Positions 27,653-37,645 of a stretch of DNA of 40,614 nt are shown here, one piece after another. The notes beneath the pieces were generated by a model, which made no database searches, was not told where the DNA came from, and saw only the letters and a program-made list of their open reading frames with translations. Origin of the DNA: Salinibius halmophilus (GTDB lineage: Bacteria > Pseudomonadota > Gammaproteobacteria > Pseudomonadales > Natronospirillaceae); the NCBI RefSeq assembly GCF_003577475.1, contig NZ_QPEP01000013.1, positions 102,994 through 143,607 on the forward strand, read 5' to 3'. Each line of letters opens with the position of its first letter. Positions within the stretch are counted from its first letter, which is position 1. The position numbers were made by a program, and so were the translations under genes.

Positions 27653-29479
27653 ATGGATACTGAGTCAGGCCAAGGGCAGTTTACCTCCTCAGAAAAAGAG
27701 ATTAAGCGTTTGTTGGTGCAAGCGCAGGCGAGTTTTTCGCCGGTTTCCGTACATTTTCATGGTACTCAAGCATTTTACACCTCGTATATTGTTGAAGTAG
27801 ACGGTGATCGTAAACAGATACTACTCGATGAAGTGGTCCCAGCGACAGGCAACGAAAAAGTGGAAGCTGGGTTGCCATTTAACATTGAAACCTTTGTTGA
27901 TGGCGTTCGAGTTCGAGCCACGGACGTGAAAGCCAAACCAGGCAAAGCTTCCGATGGTGGTAGGGTTTATATTGCTGCTTTCCCTAACCAGTTGCATACA
28001 CTGCAGCGCCGACAAAGTTACCGGGCACCGGTACGCAAAACCCTCCATATCCCAGTAGACATGGCCACCGCACCAAAGTCCATTACTACAGGTGAGTTGG
28101 TCGATTTTTCTATGGAAGGTTGCCAAGCTGCTTTTGAAGGTGATTTGGTCAGTTTGTTTGAAAGCTTCAGTGCTCCTATACGTGGTCGATTGCGCTTTCC
28201 CAATGACGAGTTTTTAAGCGCCAAAATGATGCCAAGACGGGTGCGTTATGACGAAGTATTAGAGAAAACCTTTGTTGGGGTGCGCTTTATGCAGCTCACC
28301 TCGGCGCAAATGAAGTTAATTGCCTACATTTTTAGTGAACTGCAGCGCGATCATATCAACGCGATCAAAAATGGCGCGCACCCATCGGGCATTCCAGCGC
28401 TGTTTAAAGAACCGGAAAACTTGCCTGCGAAACCTAGCGACGAAACGCCACCAGAGGCAGCAAAAGAAACGAAAAAAGACGGTGCTGAGGCGCAGGAGAA
28501 GCAGCCGGCTAAGGAAGACCCTGCTGAAACACGGCAAATCGAACAGGCTCCACGGCCATTACAGCAAGCACTGCCGGCGAAAATGGCATTAGAAAATGCT
28601 TGCGTGGCAGTGAAAATGGCGATTAGAGCAACTAATAAGGATATGCCACTCGATAAATCGCACATAGCAGAAGCTGCTAATGACTTGCTGCAAGCGCTAA
28701 AACTTGAACGTAATGATATTATGCTGCGCTTATGCGTGCGCAAGTTTCAAGAGCAGTGGGTTGAGCACTCAGTAGCCGTGGCAGTCTGGGCAGCCGATTT
28801 ATTACGTGCCATACAGCCAGAGATCAGTGATGACAATCTTAGCAACTTCACTCAGGGGTGCTTGTTACATGCATTGCCGCGGGTAAAACTTGCCGATATT
28901 GATGACTGGTTAACCATTCAACCACTACAAAAATCCGCCATTAGCAAACAAATTTACGCCCAGCGTCAACAAGTCCGAGAAGCCGGATTTGCCTCGGAAG
29001 TCGAAATTATTGTTGGTCAAGTGCTTGAAAATGGTGATGGCACTGGTTTACCAAATGGCATTGATGCCGACACTCAACATCAGCTGGCGCAGATCGTTAG
29101 TGTGGTTGACGCCTTTGCCATGTTAGCGTTCAACGGTGAATACGATCAGTACTACCAGCCAGTAGTGGCCTATCGTAAATTATTGCGCCTAACTGAGCGT
29201 TATGACAGCAAGCTGATTAAGCAGTTCGTTGGCCGCATTGGTGTTATGCCGGTTGGCTCCTGTGTACAGCTCGACAATGGGTTAATTGGTATTATCTTAA
29301 CGCTAGGTGCCGGGCGTAAACCTAGTGATATCAGAATATTGCTCGATGGCAGTAACCAAAAACGAATCGCCCCCGCCGACATAAAACTTGAGCCCCCGAT
29401 GGCGGTGCAAGGTTTGGTCGACCCAGCCAGATATAAACTCAGTAGTGAGCATCTACTGCCACTGCCAGAATTAGACTAA
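27653..29479 (+). CDS. PilZ-domain protein fused to a degenerate HD-GYP domain
   Basis: The 608 residues start with a YcgR-like N-terminal domain (about 15-115) and a PilZ domain. Both c-di-GMP contact motifs are kept: RRQSYRAPVR (about 119-128) and DFSMEGC (about 150-156). A charged linker (about 260-305) rich in Pro, Glu, Lys and Ala follows. The C-terminal part (about 340-560) has an HD-GYP shape, but the key residues are lost: HD is HA (LLHALPR, about 403) and the GYP site reads NGDGTGLP (about 460). It should bind c-di-GMP but not degrade it. It is a cytosolic effector candidate for motility or adhesion. It converges on bpt with a 9-bp gap and no terminator. Confidence 0.82.
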   Translation: MDTESGQGQFTSSEKEIKRLLVQAQASFSPVSVHFHGTQAFYTSYIVEVDGDRKQILLDEVVPATGNEKVEAGLPFNIETFVDGVRVRATDVKAKPGKASDGGRVYIAAFPNQLHTLQRRQSYRAPVRKTLHIPVDMATAPKSITTGELVDFSMEGCQAAFEGDLVSLFESFSAPIRGRLRFPNDEFLSAKMMPRRVRYDEVLEKTFVGVRFMQLTSAQMKLIAYIFSELQRDHINAIKNGAHPSGIPALFKEPENLPAKPSDETPPEAAKETKKDGAEAQEKQPAKEDPAETRQIEQAPRPLQQALPAKMALENACVAVKMAIRATNKDMPLDKSHIAEAANDLLQALKLERNDIMLRLCVRKFQEQWVEHSVAVAVWAADLLRAIQPEISDDNLSNFTQGCLLHALPRVKLADIDDWLTIQPLQKSAISKQIYAQRQQVREAGFASEVEIIVGQVLENGDGTGLPNGIDADTQHQLAQIVSVVDAFAMLAFNGEYDQYYQPVVAYRKLLRLTERYDSKLIKQFVGRIGVMPVGSCVQLDNGLIGIILTLGAGRKPSDIRILLDGSNQKRIAPADIKLEPPMAVQGLVDPARYKLSSEHLLPLPELD

Positions 29480-29488
29480 CAAACAGCG

Positions 29489-30193
29489 CTAATCATTGCT
29501 GCGGGTAATGATTTGATGCCACTCACCATCTTGCAGGATTTCCAAGGGTTGGAAACGACCCTTGTAGGCCATTTTGGGTGAGGCCTCAATGTAATATCCT
29601 AAATATAAATAAGGTAGGCGCATACGCTTGGCGATGGCGAGTTGGGTCAGAATGGCTTGGGTGCCAAGACTTCGCCAATCGTAGGCCGGGTCAAAAAACG
29701 TATAAATGGCCGACAGCCCAGTGGCTAAGCGGTCGGTCACCGCTACGGCGATTAGTTCATTGGCATAACGAAATTCAATATGCTGGCATTGTTTGCTGCC
29801 TTCGACTAAAAAGCCACGAAACTGCTTTTCACTGGCCGGAAACATATCGCCATCACGATGGCGCTGATCGATATAGCGCTCGTACAGCTCATAGGATTCG
29901 GCTTTAAACGTGGCCGCCTCTACCCGAACTTGCAAATCTTGATTGCGCTTAATGGTGCGCTTTTGGCTGCGACTTGGTCGAAATGCCTGTACGGGGATGC
30001 GCGAGGGCAAACACGCTCGGCATTGGTCGCACATGGGCATGTAATGGTGTGACCCCGAGCGGCGAAAGCCAAGCTGGTTTAAGGCTTCATATAGCGCTGG
30101 TGTCACTTCAATGTCTGGATCAACAAAGCCGGTTCTTGCTTCTTGATCGTCAAGATAACTACAAGGATGTGGCTCGGTTAAAAGAATTTTCAT
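29489..30193 (-). CDS. bpt: Aspartate/glutamate leucyltransferase Bpt
   Basis: Bpt moves leucine from Leu-tRNA to proteins with N-terminal Asp or Glu, marking them for ClpS-ClpAP. The 234-residue protein has the N-terminal block with cysteines (HPCSYLDDQEARTGF, MPMCDQCRACLPSRIPV) and the GNAT-like part ending LPYLYLGYYIEASPKMAYKGRFQP. I chose ATG 30193 (MKILLTEPHPC), which fits the family; a start at 30220 would add nine residues. Either way the start lies inside aat (35 bp of overlap for 30193). The operon order is aat then bpt. Confidence 0.93.
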   Translation of the reverse strand: MKILLTEPHPCSYLDDQEARTGFVDPDIEVTPALYEALNQLGFRRSGSHHYMPMCDQCRACLPSRIPVQAFRPSRSQKRTIKRNQDLQVRVEAATFKAESYELYERYIDQRHRDGDMFPASEKQFRGFLVEGSKQCQHIEFRYANELIAVAVTDRLATGLSAIYTFFDPAYDWRSLGTQAILTQLAIAKRMRLPYLYLGYYIEASPKMAYKGRFQPLEILQDGEWHQIITRSND

Positions 30194-30863
30194 CAGCAAA
30201 CTTAACTGCAGTGGGCGCAAGCGGTAACGGAATATATGTTGAAAGCAGTGCGCGGAAGTCGCTTCTAGCCATTGCTATGGCTCCCAATGACTCAGTATGG
30301 TGGGTATGCGCTTGGCAATCAATTAATTTGACCCATGATTGTTTCGCCAATGCAACTAACGCCACTTTCGAAGCACTGGGTGCACGGCTAAACATCGACT
30401 CACCAAAAAATACATCCCCTAAAGCAATGCCATATAAGCCACCTACTAGTGCCTCGTTTTGCCAAACTTCGATACTATGCGCATACCCTAACTCATGTAG
30501 GCGAATGTAAGCTGCCTGCATGTCGTCGGTAATCCATGTGCCGGGCTGCCCGTCTCTCGGCTCGGCACAGGCTTGAATCACCTGGGAAAATGCTTGGTTG
30601 ACCCTAATTTGGTAGGCTTGCTTGCGTAATAGCTTGCGCAGAGTGCGATTGATTCGCAGCGCCTCTGGGGTGATCACCCAGCGTGGATTGGTCGCCCACC
30701 ATAAAATCGGGTCACCCTCGCTGTACCACGGAAAAATACCATGATAATAGGCAGTGAGTAGCCAAGGTGGGGTTAGGTCGCCGCCCACAGCGAGCAGGCC
30801 ATCTGGTGTGGCAGATTCCGGATCTGGAAAGCCGACCGGGCTAGCAGGTAGGTGAGCGATCAT
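30159..30863 (-). CDS. aat: Leucyl/phenylalanyl-tRNA-protein transferase Aat
   Basis: Aat adds Leu or Phe to N-terminal Lys or Arg, the other branch of the N-degron pathway. The 234 residues carry PDGLLAVGGDL, TAYYHGIFPWYSEGDPILWW, TWITDDMQAAYIRLHELGYAHSIEVW and GGLYGIALGDVFFGESMFSR. AAGGA lies before ATG 30863, and this is why I reject the much longer open frame that reaches 31037 through R2 copy B. Its 3' end overlaps bpt by 35 bp, so translation of the pair is likely coupled. Confidence 0.95.
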   Translation of the reverse strand: MIAHLPASPVGFPDPESATPDGLLAVGGDLTPPWLLTAYYHGIFPWYSEGDPILWWATNPRWVITPEALRINRTLRKLLRKQAYQIRVNQAFSQVIQACAEPRDGQPGTWITDDMQAAYIRLHELGYAHSIEVWQNEALVGGLYGIALGDVFFGESMFSRAPSASKVALVALAKQSWVKLIDCQAHTHHTESLGAIAMARSDFRALLSTYIPLPLAPTAVKFADENSFNRATSL

Positions 30864-30919
30864 CGATTTCCTTAACAGCATGCCATGCGTTTTTGGCAAA
30901 TATTGGGTACACTGCCAAT

Positions 30920-30949
30920 ATTGTATGTGTACACAGCGGTTGCTATCAA
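30920..30949 (-). promoter_or_regulatory. Sigma-70 promoter of aat-bpt
   Basis: On the minus strand TTGATA (30949-30944) and TACAAT (30925-30920) are 18 bp apart. The spacer next to the -10 box holds a perfect palindrome TGTGTACACA (30926-30935), which could be an operator. The start codon is about 50 nt downstream of the expected start site. Confidence 0.6.
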
Positions 30950-30990
30950 GCCAGCCTTGGCATGTAAGAGCCAAGGCACCTATGGTACTT

Positions 30991-31142
30991 AATGCCATTA
31001 ACTTGAGAAAAAGCTTGGTGTTCACGGTGCTTGCCATGAGACCGTCACCCGCAGGGAGCGGGTGCCGAGGCTACAGGGATGTACTTGCGCCGTGTCGAAT
31101 GGCGAGTTCCGTGGACGCCAAAACTCTTAAGTTAATGGCATT
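30991..31142 (+). repeat. R2 structured element, copy B
   Basis: The element is 152 bp with a 14-bp perfect terminal inverted repeat (AATGCCATTAACTT / AAGTTAATGGCATT). The long helix pairs 31017-31037 with 31099-31119: twenty pairs, four of them G-U, and one T-T mismatch. Tandem G-A mismatches (GA at 31038-31039 with GA at 31097-31098) separate it from a GAC/GTC pair block. Hairpin CACCCGC-AGGGA-GCGGGTG lies at 31046-31064, and a second arm TACA-GGGA-TGTA (31072-31083) is enclosed by GGC/GCC. It fills the aat-ftsK divergent gap and ends 42 bp before the ftsK ATG. Confidence 0.87.
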
Positions 31143-31184
31143 GAAAAGGTGCTGGCATAGTAGTTGGCAATAATTTGGACAGTT

Positions 31185-33824
31185 ATGACCCGCAAACTTA
31201 TTAGTGAAATTAGTTTTGTATTGCTTGCCGCGGTAGCGCTTTGTTTGGCGCTAGCGCTGTTCTCGTTTGATCCACGCGATCCAGGCTTTGCTTATGTTGG
31301 CCATGAAACGCAAACTAGAAATTGGTTAGGCCCAACTGGCGCTATGATGGCCAGTTTTATGTTTACCGTCATTGGTGCGATGGCCTACACCATTCCATTA
31401 ATGATTTTACACCTAGCGATAGTGCTGTTGCGCAGCCGTTTACAGTATTCATGGAATGGCATCACTATAGTTGCCCGCGGCATTTCTTATCTGTTGTTGT
31501 TTATCAGTGCTTGTGGCTTGCTGTCATTGCATTTCGCAAGTCGATTAGCGGTATCGGCTGGCGGTGGCATTGGGCTTTGGGTGAACGAGTTGCTTTTTCC
31601 GGTGTTAGCCATGTTGGGCACAACGATTGTGCAAATGACTATCCTAATTGTCGCGCTTACCCTGGTGTATCGCATCAGTTGGATTGCCGTGGTGGACACA
31701 CTTGGCGAGGGATGTCTGAACATTTACCAGTGGCTGGCGATCAAAGCGTCGCAATCGCGCGAGCCAAAACGCCAGAGCAGTGCGACAAATACAGAATCCA
31801 AGGTGGTACGCAGTCAGCAGCCAGAATTTGGCTCCACAACTAACTCAACAACGACTTCAAAACCAAGCTCCAATAAACTGCGTGTCTGGTGGCAACAAAA
31901 ACGCCAAGACTGGCTAGTAAAAAAAGCGGCCAAGCGCTCAGCCAAACATGCAGCAAAGTTGGCACGCAAACGCCAACCAGCGTTTGATCCCTTGTTGGAT
32001 GAGTTACCCGATGACGATTTACCAATTCTGACCAACGAAGTCGAAGCAAGCGATTGGCCACATGACTCGCTCGCCAACAACCTAGCGCACGATCTAGCCA
32101 GCAGTTCTGCCAACCATTCATTAAAAAACGATGAGTTGGCGAGCCATGAGTCGCCATCGCTCGCAACAGACGATTCGCTACCAGAAATTGAGCCGCCAGC
32201 GAAACCGGCAAGCACAGCACCAAAACAGTTGCGCATCGAGCCTTTGCGCTCTGAGCCCATGTTTAGCGCTGAGGATGAGCCAGAACCGGTGGAAAGACCA
32301 AAGCCGCAAGGGGTAATGCAGCTGCCATCGGTCGATTTATTACACCAACCCGAACAAGCAGTTGACGCCGGTTATAGTGAGGCGCAACTAGAAGAAATGG
32401 GTGAGTTGCTGATAGCGCGCCTAGCTGAGTTTGGCGTGAAAGCCGACATTGACGCCATCTGCCCAGGGCCGGTGATTACCCGCTTTGAAATTCGCCCAGC
32501 GCCCGGCACCAAAGCCTCAAAAATCTCTAACCTAGCAAAAGACCTCGCCCGTTCTATGGCCATGGTAGCCGTGCGCGTGGTGGAGGTGATTCCAGGTAAA
32601 AGCACCGTTGGTATTGAAGTGCCGAACGCTAACCGAGCCATTGTAGGCTTGCGTGGCGTGCTCGCCAGTAGTGCCTTTCAAAAAGCAAAATCGGCCGTGG
32701 CCATGGGCATTGGACATGATATTGCTGGTGAACCTGTGATCGCCGATTTGGCGAAAATGCCGCATTTGTTAGTGGCGGGTACCACGGGTTCGGGTAAGTC
32801 GGTTGGGGTGAACAGTATGCTGGTGTCGATGTTATACAAATCGACGCCAGATGAACTCAAGCTCATCTTGATTGACCCGAAAATGCTTGAGTTGTCGGTG
32901 TATGAAGGCATTCCGCACCTGCTAACGCCAGTGGTGACTGATATGAACGATGCCGCCCAAGCCTTGCGTTGGTGTGTAGCCGAGATGGAGCGTCGCTATA
33001 AACTCATGTCGAAAGTAGGGGTGCGCAACCTTGCTGGCTTTAATGCTAAGGTGCGAGCAGCAAACGAACGTGGAGAGCCAATTCAAGACCCACTATTCGA
33101 CCCGACCACCGCACTGGAACCGGGCAATGTGCCAAACCTAGAAACCTTGCCATTAATCACGGTCGTGATTGATGAGTTTGCCGACATGATGATGATTGTA
33201 GGTAAAAAATGTGAAGAGCTGATAGCGCGTATCGCACAAAAAGCTCGCGCCGCTGGCATTCACCTAATTTTGGCAACCCAGCGCCCATCGGTAGATGTGA
33301 TTACTGGCTTGATTAAAGCCAACATACCAACGCGTATGGCCTTTCAAGTTAGCTCAAAAATCGACTCGCGCACCATTCTTGATCAAGGTGGTGCCGAGCA
33401 ACTTTTAGGTCATGGTGATATGTTATATATGCCACCCGGCACTAGCATGCCAATTCGTGTGCATGGTGCGTTTGTATCAGATGACGACGTGCACAATGTG
33501 GTGGATGCTTGGAAAGCGCAAGGCGAAGCCGAATACCTAGATGAAATTTTGCAAGAAGAAGCACTGCCAGAAGGTGGCATGCTCACAGGCCTAACTGATG
33601 GTGGTGGCAGTAGTGATGATGAGAGTGACCCGCTGTTTGATGAAGCGGTGTTTGTGGTTACCAAGCATCGTAAGGCCTCAATTTCCTTTGTGCAGCGCCA
33701 ACTTAGAGTGGGCTATAACCGAGCCGCACGCTTGGTGGAAACCATGGAAGCCGCTGGTGTGGTCAGCCCTGCCGAGCACAACGGCAGCCGTTCTGTGCTT
33801 GCACCACCACCAACCGAAGCTTAA
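31185..33824 (+). CDS. ftsK: DNA translocase FtsK
   Basis: FtsK anchors at the septum and pumps DNA to resolve chromosome dimers at dif with XerCD. The 879-residue protein has four N-terminal TM segments (about 8-180). A short acidic/Pro-rich linker of some 230 residues follows, much shorter than the roughly 600-residue linker of E. coli. The motor has Walker [10 protein letters not shown] (about 532-540) and Walker [11 protein letters not shown] (about 660), and the C-terminal gamma domain has [21 protein letters not shown] and [16 protein letters not shown] chose ATG 31185; a TTG 21 bases upstream is also open. The ribosome site is weak. R2 copy B would lie in its leader. Confidence 0.95.
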   Translation: MTRKLISEISFVLLAAVALCLALALFSFDPRDPGFAYVGHETQTRNWLGPTGAMMASFMFTVIGAMAYTIPLMILHLAIVLLRSRLQYSWNGITIVARGISYLLLFISACGLLSLHFASRLAVSAGGGIGLWVNELLFPVLAMLGTTIVQMTILIVALTLVYRISWIAVVDTLGEGCLNIYQWLAIKASQSREPKRQSSATNTESKVVRSQQPEFGSTTNSTTTSKPSSNKLRVWWQQKRQDWLVKKAAKRSAKHAAKLARKRQPAFDPLLDELPDDDLPILTNEVEASDWPHDSLANNLAHDLASSSANHSLKNDELASHESPSLATDDSLPEIEPPAKPASTAPKQLRIEPLRSEPMFSAEDEPEPVERPKPQGVMQLPSVDLLHQPEQAVDAGYSEAQLEEMGELLIARLAEFGVKADIDAICPGPVITRFEIRPAPGTKASKISNLAKDLARSMAMVAVRVVEVIPGKSTVGIEVPNANRAIVGLRGVLASSAFQKAKSAVAMGIGHDIAGEPVIADLAKMPHLLVAGTTGSGKSVGVNSMLVSMLYKSTPDELKLILIDPKMLELSVYEGIPHLLTPVVTDMNDAAQALRWCVAEMERRYKLMSKVGVRNLAGFNAKVRAANERGEPIQDPLFDPTTALEPGNVPNLETLPLITVVIDEFADMMMIVGKKCEELIARIAQKARAAGIHLILATQRPSVDVITGLIKANIPTRMAFQVSSKIDSRTILDQGGAEQLLGHGDMLYMPPGTSMPIRVHGAFVSDDDVHNVVDAWKAQGEAEYLDEILQEEALPEGGMLTGLTDGGGSSDDESDPLFDEAVFVVTKHRKASISFVQRQLRVGYNRAARLVETMEAAGVVSPAEHNGSRSVLAPPPTEA

Positions 33825-33895
33825 CGAACGCTAAAAATTCAGGTGCCAGCCATTTAGTTTATGGCAGGCTAGAAAAAAACAATGGAAGCCTAGTT

Positions 33896-34519
33896 ATGAT
33901 CAAACAACTGAAGTTAATTGGCTTATTGCTGTTACCGTTAACTGCTGTTGCGTCACCTTTGCAGAGCTTACAAAGCCTGCTGGCGCCCATCGAGTCACTG
34001 AAAGCTGAGTTCCTGCAAACCACTTTTGCCGATTTAGGCAGCATGGATTACAGCCAAGTGGAAGGTGAGTTGGTAATTGCTAAACCTGATTTATTGTACT
34101 GGTACGCCGCACTACCATTTGAGCAAACGCTTGTTGCCGATGGGCAATACTACTGGGTGTGGGATAAAGACCTCGAGCAAGCAACCAAAGAAGACTTGGG
34201 CGATCGCATTGCTAACTCACCGGCTGGTTTATTAACCTCAGGCCCACAGGCCATTGGTGAGCGCTTCACTGTACGCATCGATGACGTTAGTGGTGATATT
34301 GAATCTTATGAGTTGATTCCGCATCAGGCTGATCAAGGGTATGAAAAGGTGGTGATGACCTTTGCCAACGAAATTCCCAAAGAGGTCGAAATTCACGACT
34401 CGTTCGGTGGTGCGACCATGTTGATGCTAAAAAATGTTGAACTCAATGGTGACATCTCACCAGCTCAGTTTCAGCTGGAGCTACCGGACGACACAGATCT
34501 GATTGATATGACCCGCTAA
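33896..34519 (+). CDS. lolA: Outer-membrane lipoprotein carrier LolA
   Basis: LolA carries lipoproteins across the periplasm from LolCDE to LolB. The 207 residues begin with a signal peptide (LKLIGLLLLPLTAVAS). The family features are LQSLLAPIESLKAEFLQ, the block GELVIAKPDLLYWYAALPFEQTLVADGQYYWVWDKDLEQ and ANEIPKEVEIHDSFGG. Its stop overlaps the rarA start by one base (TAATG). The distance to ftsK is 71 bp. Confidence 0.94.
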   Translation: MIKQLKLIGLLLLPLTAVASPLQSLQSLLAPIESLKAEFLQTTFADLGSMDYSQVEGELVIAKPDLLYWYAALPFEQTLVADGQYYWVWDKDLEQATKEDLGDRIANSPAGLLTSGPQAIGERFTVRIDDVSGDIESYELIPHQADQGYEKVVMTFANEIPKEVEIHDSFGGATMLMLKNVELNGDISPAQFQLELPDDTDLIDMTR

Positions 34520-35835
34520 TGGACTTGTTTGAGTCATCTAACCGGCGCTTTCAACCGTTGGCGGAGCGCCTACGTCCAGAAACACTTGCCGACTATGTTG
34601 GCCAATCTCATATCCTAGGGCCAGACTCGGTATTGGCTAAAGCCATCGCCGCTGGGCAACTGCATTCAATGATATTCTGGGGCCCACCCGGGGTAGGCAA
34701 AACCACGCTGGCGAGGTTGCTTGCCCATGAGGTGGATGCTGAGTTCGTTAGCTTATCGGCTGTTATGAGCGGGGTGAAAGAGATACGGCAAGTGGTGGAT
34801 AGCGCTAAAATGCGCCAACAGCAGGGCCGCCAGACCATTCTGTTTGTTGATGAAGTACACCGATTTAATAAATCACAGCAAGATGCCTTCTTGCCGCACG
34901 TTGAAGCAGGCACCATAGTTTTTGTTGGCGCAACGACGGAAAATCCGTCGTTTGAACTAAACAAAGCATTGCTCTCACGTGCCCGGGTATATCGCTTAAC
35001 GGCTCATACCGACGAAGATTTACGCCAACTGCTCAACCGTGCCTGCCAACAAGACGACGAGCTGGCCAGCAAACAACTTAGCTTTAGCGAGCAAGCGCTG
35101 GCATCACTGATTGCTTGGGCAGATGGTGATGCACGCCGCTTATTGACCATGCTAGAAGTGATCGCTGATGCTGGTGAGCAGCACATTGATAGCGACAACC
35201 TGCTGCGTTTATTGCCCGACCGCCAAGCCTTGTTTGATAAACATGGTGACGCGTTTTATGAGCAAATTTCAGCCCTACATAAAGCGGTACGAGGCTCATC
35301 ACCCGATGGTGCCTTATACTGGTTTTGTCGCATGTTAGCCGGCGGCTGTGACCCATTTTATATTGCCCGGCGTTTGATTCGCATGGCCAGCGAAGACATC
35401 GGCAACGCCGACCCACGCGCCCTAACCATCGCCATGGATGCTTGGCAAGCCCAAGAGCGCTTGGGCAGTCCAGAAGGGGAATTGAGCCTAGCGCAAGCCG
35501 TGCTCTATTTAGCCAGCGCGCCGAAAAGCAACGCAGTTTATAAGGCCTTCAATGAAATGAAGCGCATTGTTGCCGAGCATGGTGGCGAGCCGGTACCGAA
35601 TCATTTATGTAATGCCCCCACGGCGTTGATGAAAGAGCAGGGCATTGGCTTAGATTATCGTTACGCCCATGACGAACCCGATGCTTATGCCGCTGGTGAA
35701 GTCTATTTGCCTGAGCGCTTGCAAGACCTTGAGGTGTATCAGCCTGTGTCACGTGGGCTGGAGCGTAAAATAGCCGACAAGCTTAATTACCTAAAGGAAC
35801 TCGACCGGCAAAGCTCGGTGAAACGCTATGATTAA
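34519..35835 (+). CDS. rarA: Replication-associated recombination AAA+ protein RarA
   Basis: RarA (MgsA) acts at stalled replication forks. The 438 residues have RLRPETLADYVGQSHILGP, Walker A GPPGVGKTT (about 54-62), Walker B ILFVDEVHRF, sensor GATTENPSFELNKALLSR and the C-terminal tetramerisation part (GSSPDGALYWFCRMLAGG, IRMASEDIGNADP). The length is normal. It is translationally linked to lolA (1-bp overlap) and to crcB (8-bp overlap). Confidence 0.96.
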   Translation: MDLFESSNRRFQPLAERLRPETLADYVGQSHILGPDSVLAKAIAAGQLHSMIFWGPPGVGKTTLARLLAHEVDAEFVSLSAVMSGVKEIRQVVDSAKMRQQQGRQTILFVDEVHRFNKSQQDAFLPHVEAGTIVFVGATTENPSFELNKALLSRARVYRLTAHTDEDLRQLLNRACQQDDELASKQLSFSEQALASLIAWADGDARRLLTMLEVIADAGEQHIDSDNLLRLLPDRQALFDKHGDAFYEQISALHKAVRGSSPDGALYWFCRMLAGGCDPFYIARRLIRMASEDIGNADPRALTIAMDAWQAQERLGSPEGELSLAQAVLYLASAPKSNAVYKAFNEMKRIVAEHGGEPVPNHLCNAPTALMKEQGIGLDYRYAHDEPDAYAAGEVYLPERLQDLEVYQPVSRGLERKIADKLNYLKELDRQSSVKRYD

Positions 35836-36211
35836 TTGGCTAACGCTTAGTGCAGTATTTATTGGTGGTGGCCTGGGGGCCATCGCTCGGTTTTTGCTAA
35901 CAAGCTGGCTGAACCCGCCTGCTGGACAACTCCCCTGGGGTACCCTAACCGTTAACCTGCTTGGCTGTGCGCTCATTGGCTGGGTCGCCTTTTGGCTCGC
36001 ACAGCAACAATTGCCCGATTGGTTGCGGCCACTCTTGGTGGTTGGGGGCCTTGGGGCACTCACTACCTGGTCGAGCTTTGCCCTAGAGGGACTAATTTTG
36101 TGGCAAAATCAGCAAATTCGTTTAGCAATGCTTTATGTTCTGCTAACATTCAGCGGCTGTTTTGCAGCGGTGGCGGCTGGCTACTGGTTAGCGAAAAAGT
36201 TGCTAGGTTAA
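35828..36211 (+). CDS. crcB: Fluoride ion channel CrcB/FluC
   Basis: This is a small dual-topology membrane channel of 127 residues with four TM segments. It exports fluoride as a dimer. Family motifs are GGGLGAIARFLLTSW at the N-terminus, GTLTVNLLGC and GGLGALTTWSSFALE, the last carrying the pore threonine/serine and phenylalanine positions. It overlaps rarA by 8 bp. I see no fluoride riboswitch, which would in any case have to lie inside rarA. Confidence 0.94.
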   Translation: MINWLTLSAVFIGGGLGAIARFLLTSWLNPPAGQLPWGTLTVNLLGCALIGWVAFWLAQQQLPDWLRPLLVVGGLGALTTWSSFALEGLILWQNQQIRLAMLYVLLTFSGCFAAVAAGYWLAKKLLG

Positions 36212-36331
36212 TGCCCGGCTAAATCGCTGCATCTTAGTGTACTAAAACCAAAGTACTTCAACCCCTGCTTGCCAAGTAAATATTCAGGCATAGCTGGGCC
36301 CTTTATTTTGCATATTTAAGAAAAAGCTTAA

Positions 36332-37636
<1,305 letters not shown>

Positions 37637-37645
37637 GTAATAAGG

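Noticed and set aside
28316-28743. Several overlapping frames antisense or out of phase to the PilZ gene linker
   Set aside because: They arise from the low-complexity Lys/Glu/Pro linker and have no ribosome sites.
30864-31037. Longer aat start running through R2 copy B
   Set aside because: A good ribosome site precedes ATG 30863, the extension is outside the family's length, and it would translate the repeat and the promoter.
31038-31098. Kink-turn at the tandem G-A mismatch of R2 copies A and B
   Set aside because: The 3-nt bulge required for a kink-turn is absent and copy C lacks the G-A pairs.
35828-36211. Fluoride riboswitch for crcB
   Set aside because: crcB starts within rarA, and I found no fluoride-aptamer pattern before it.
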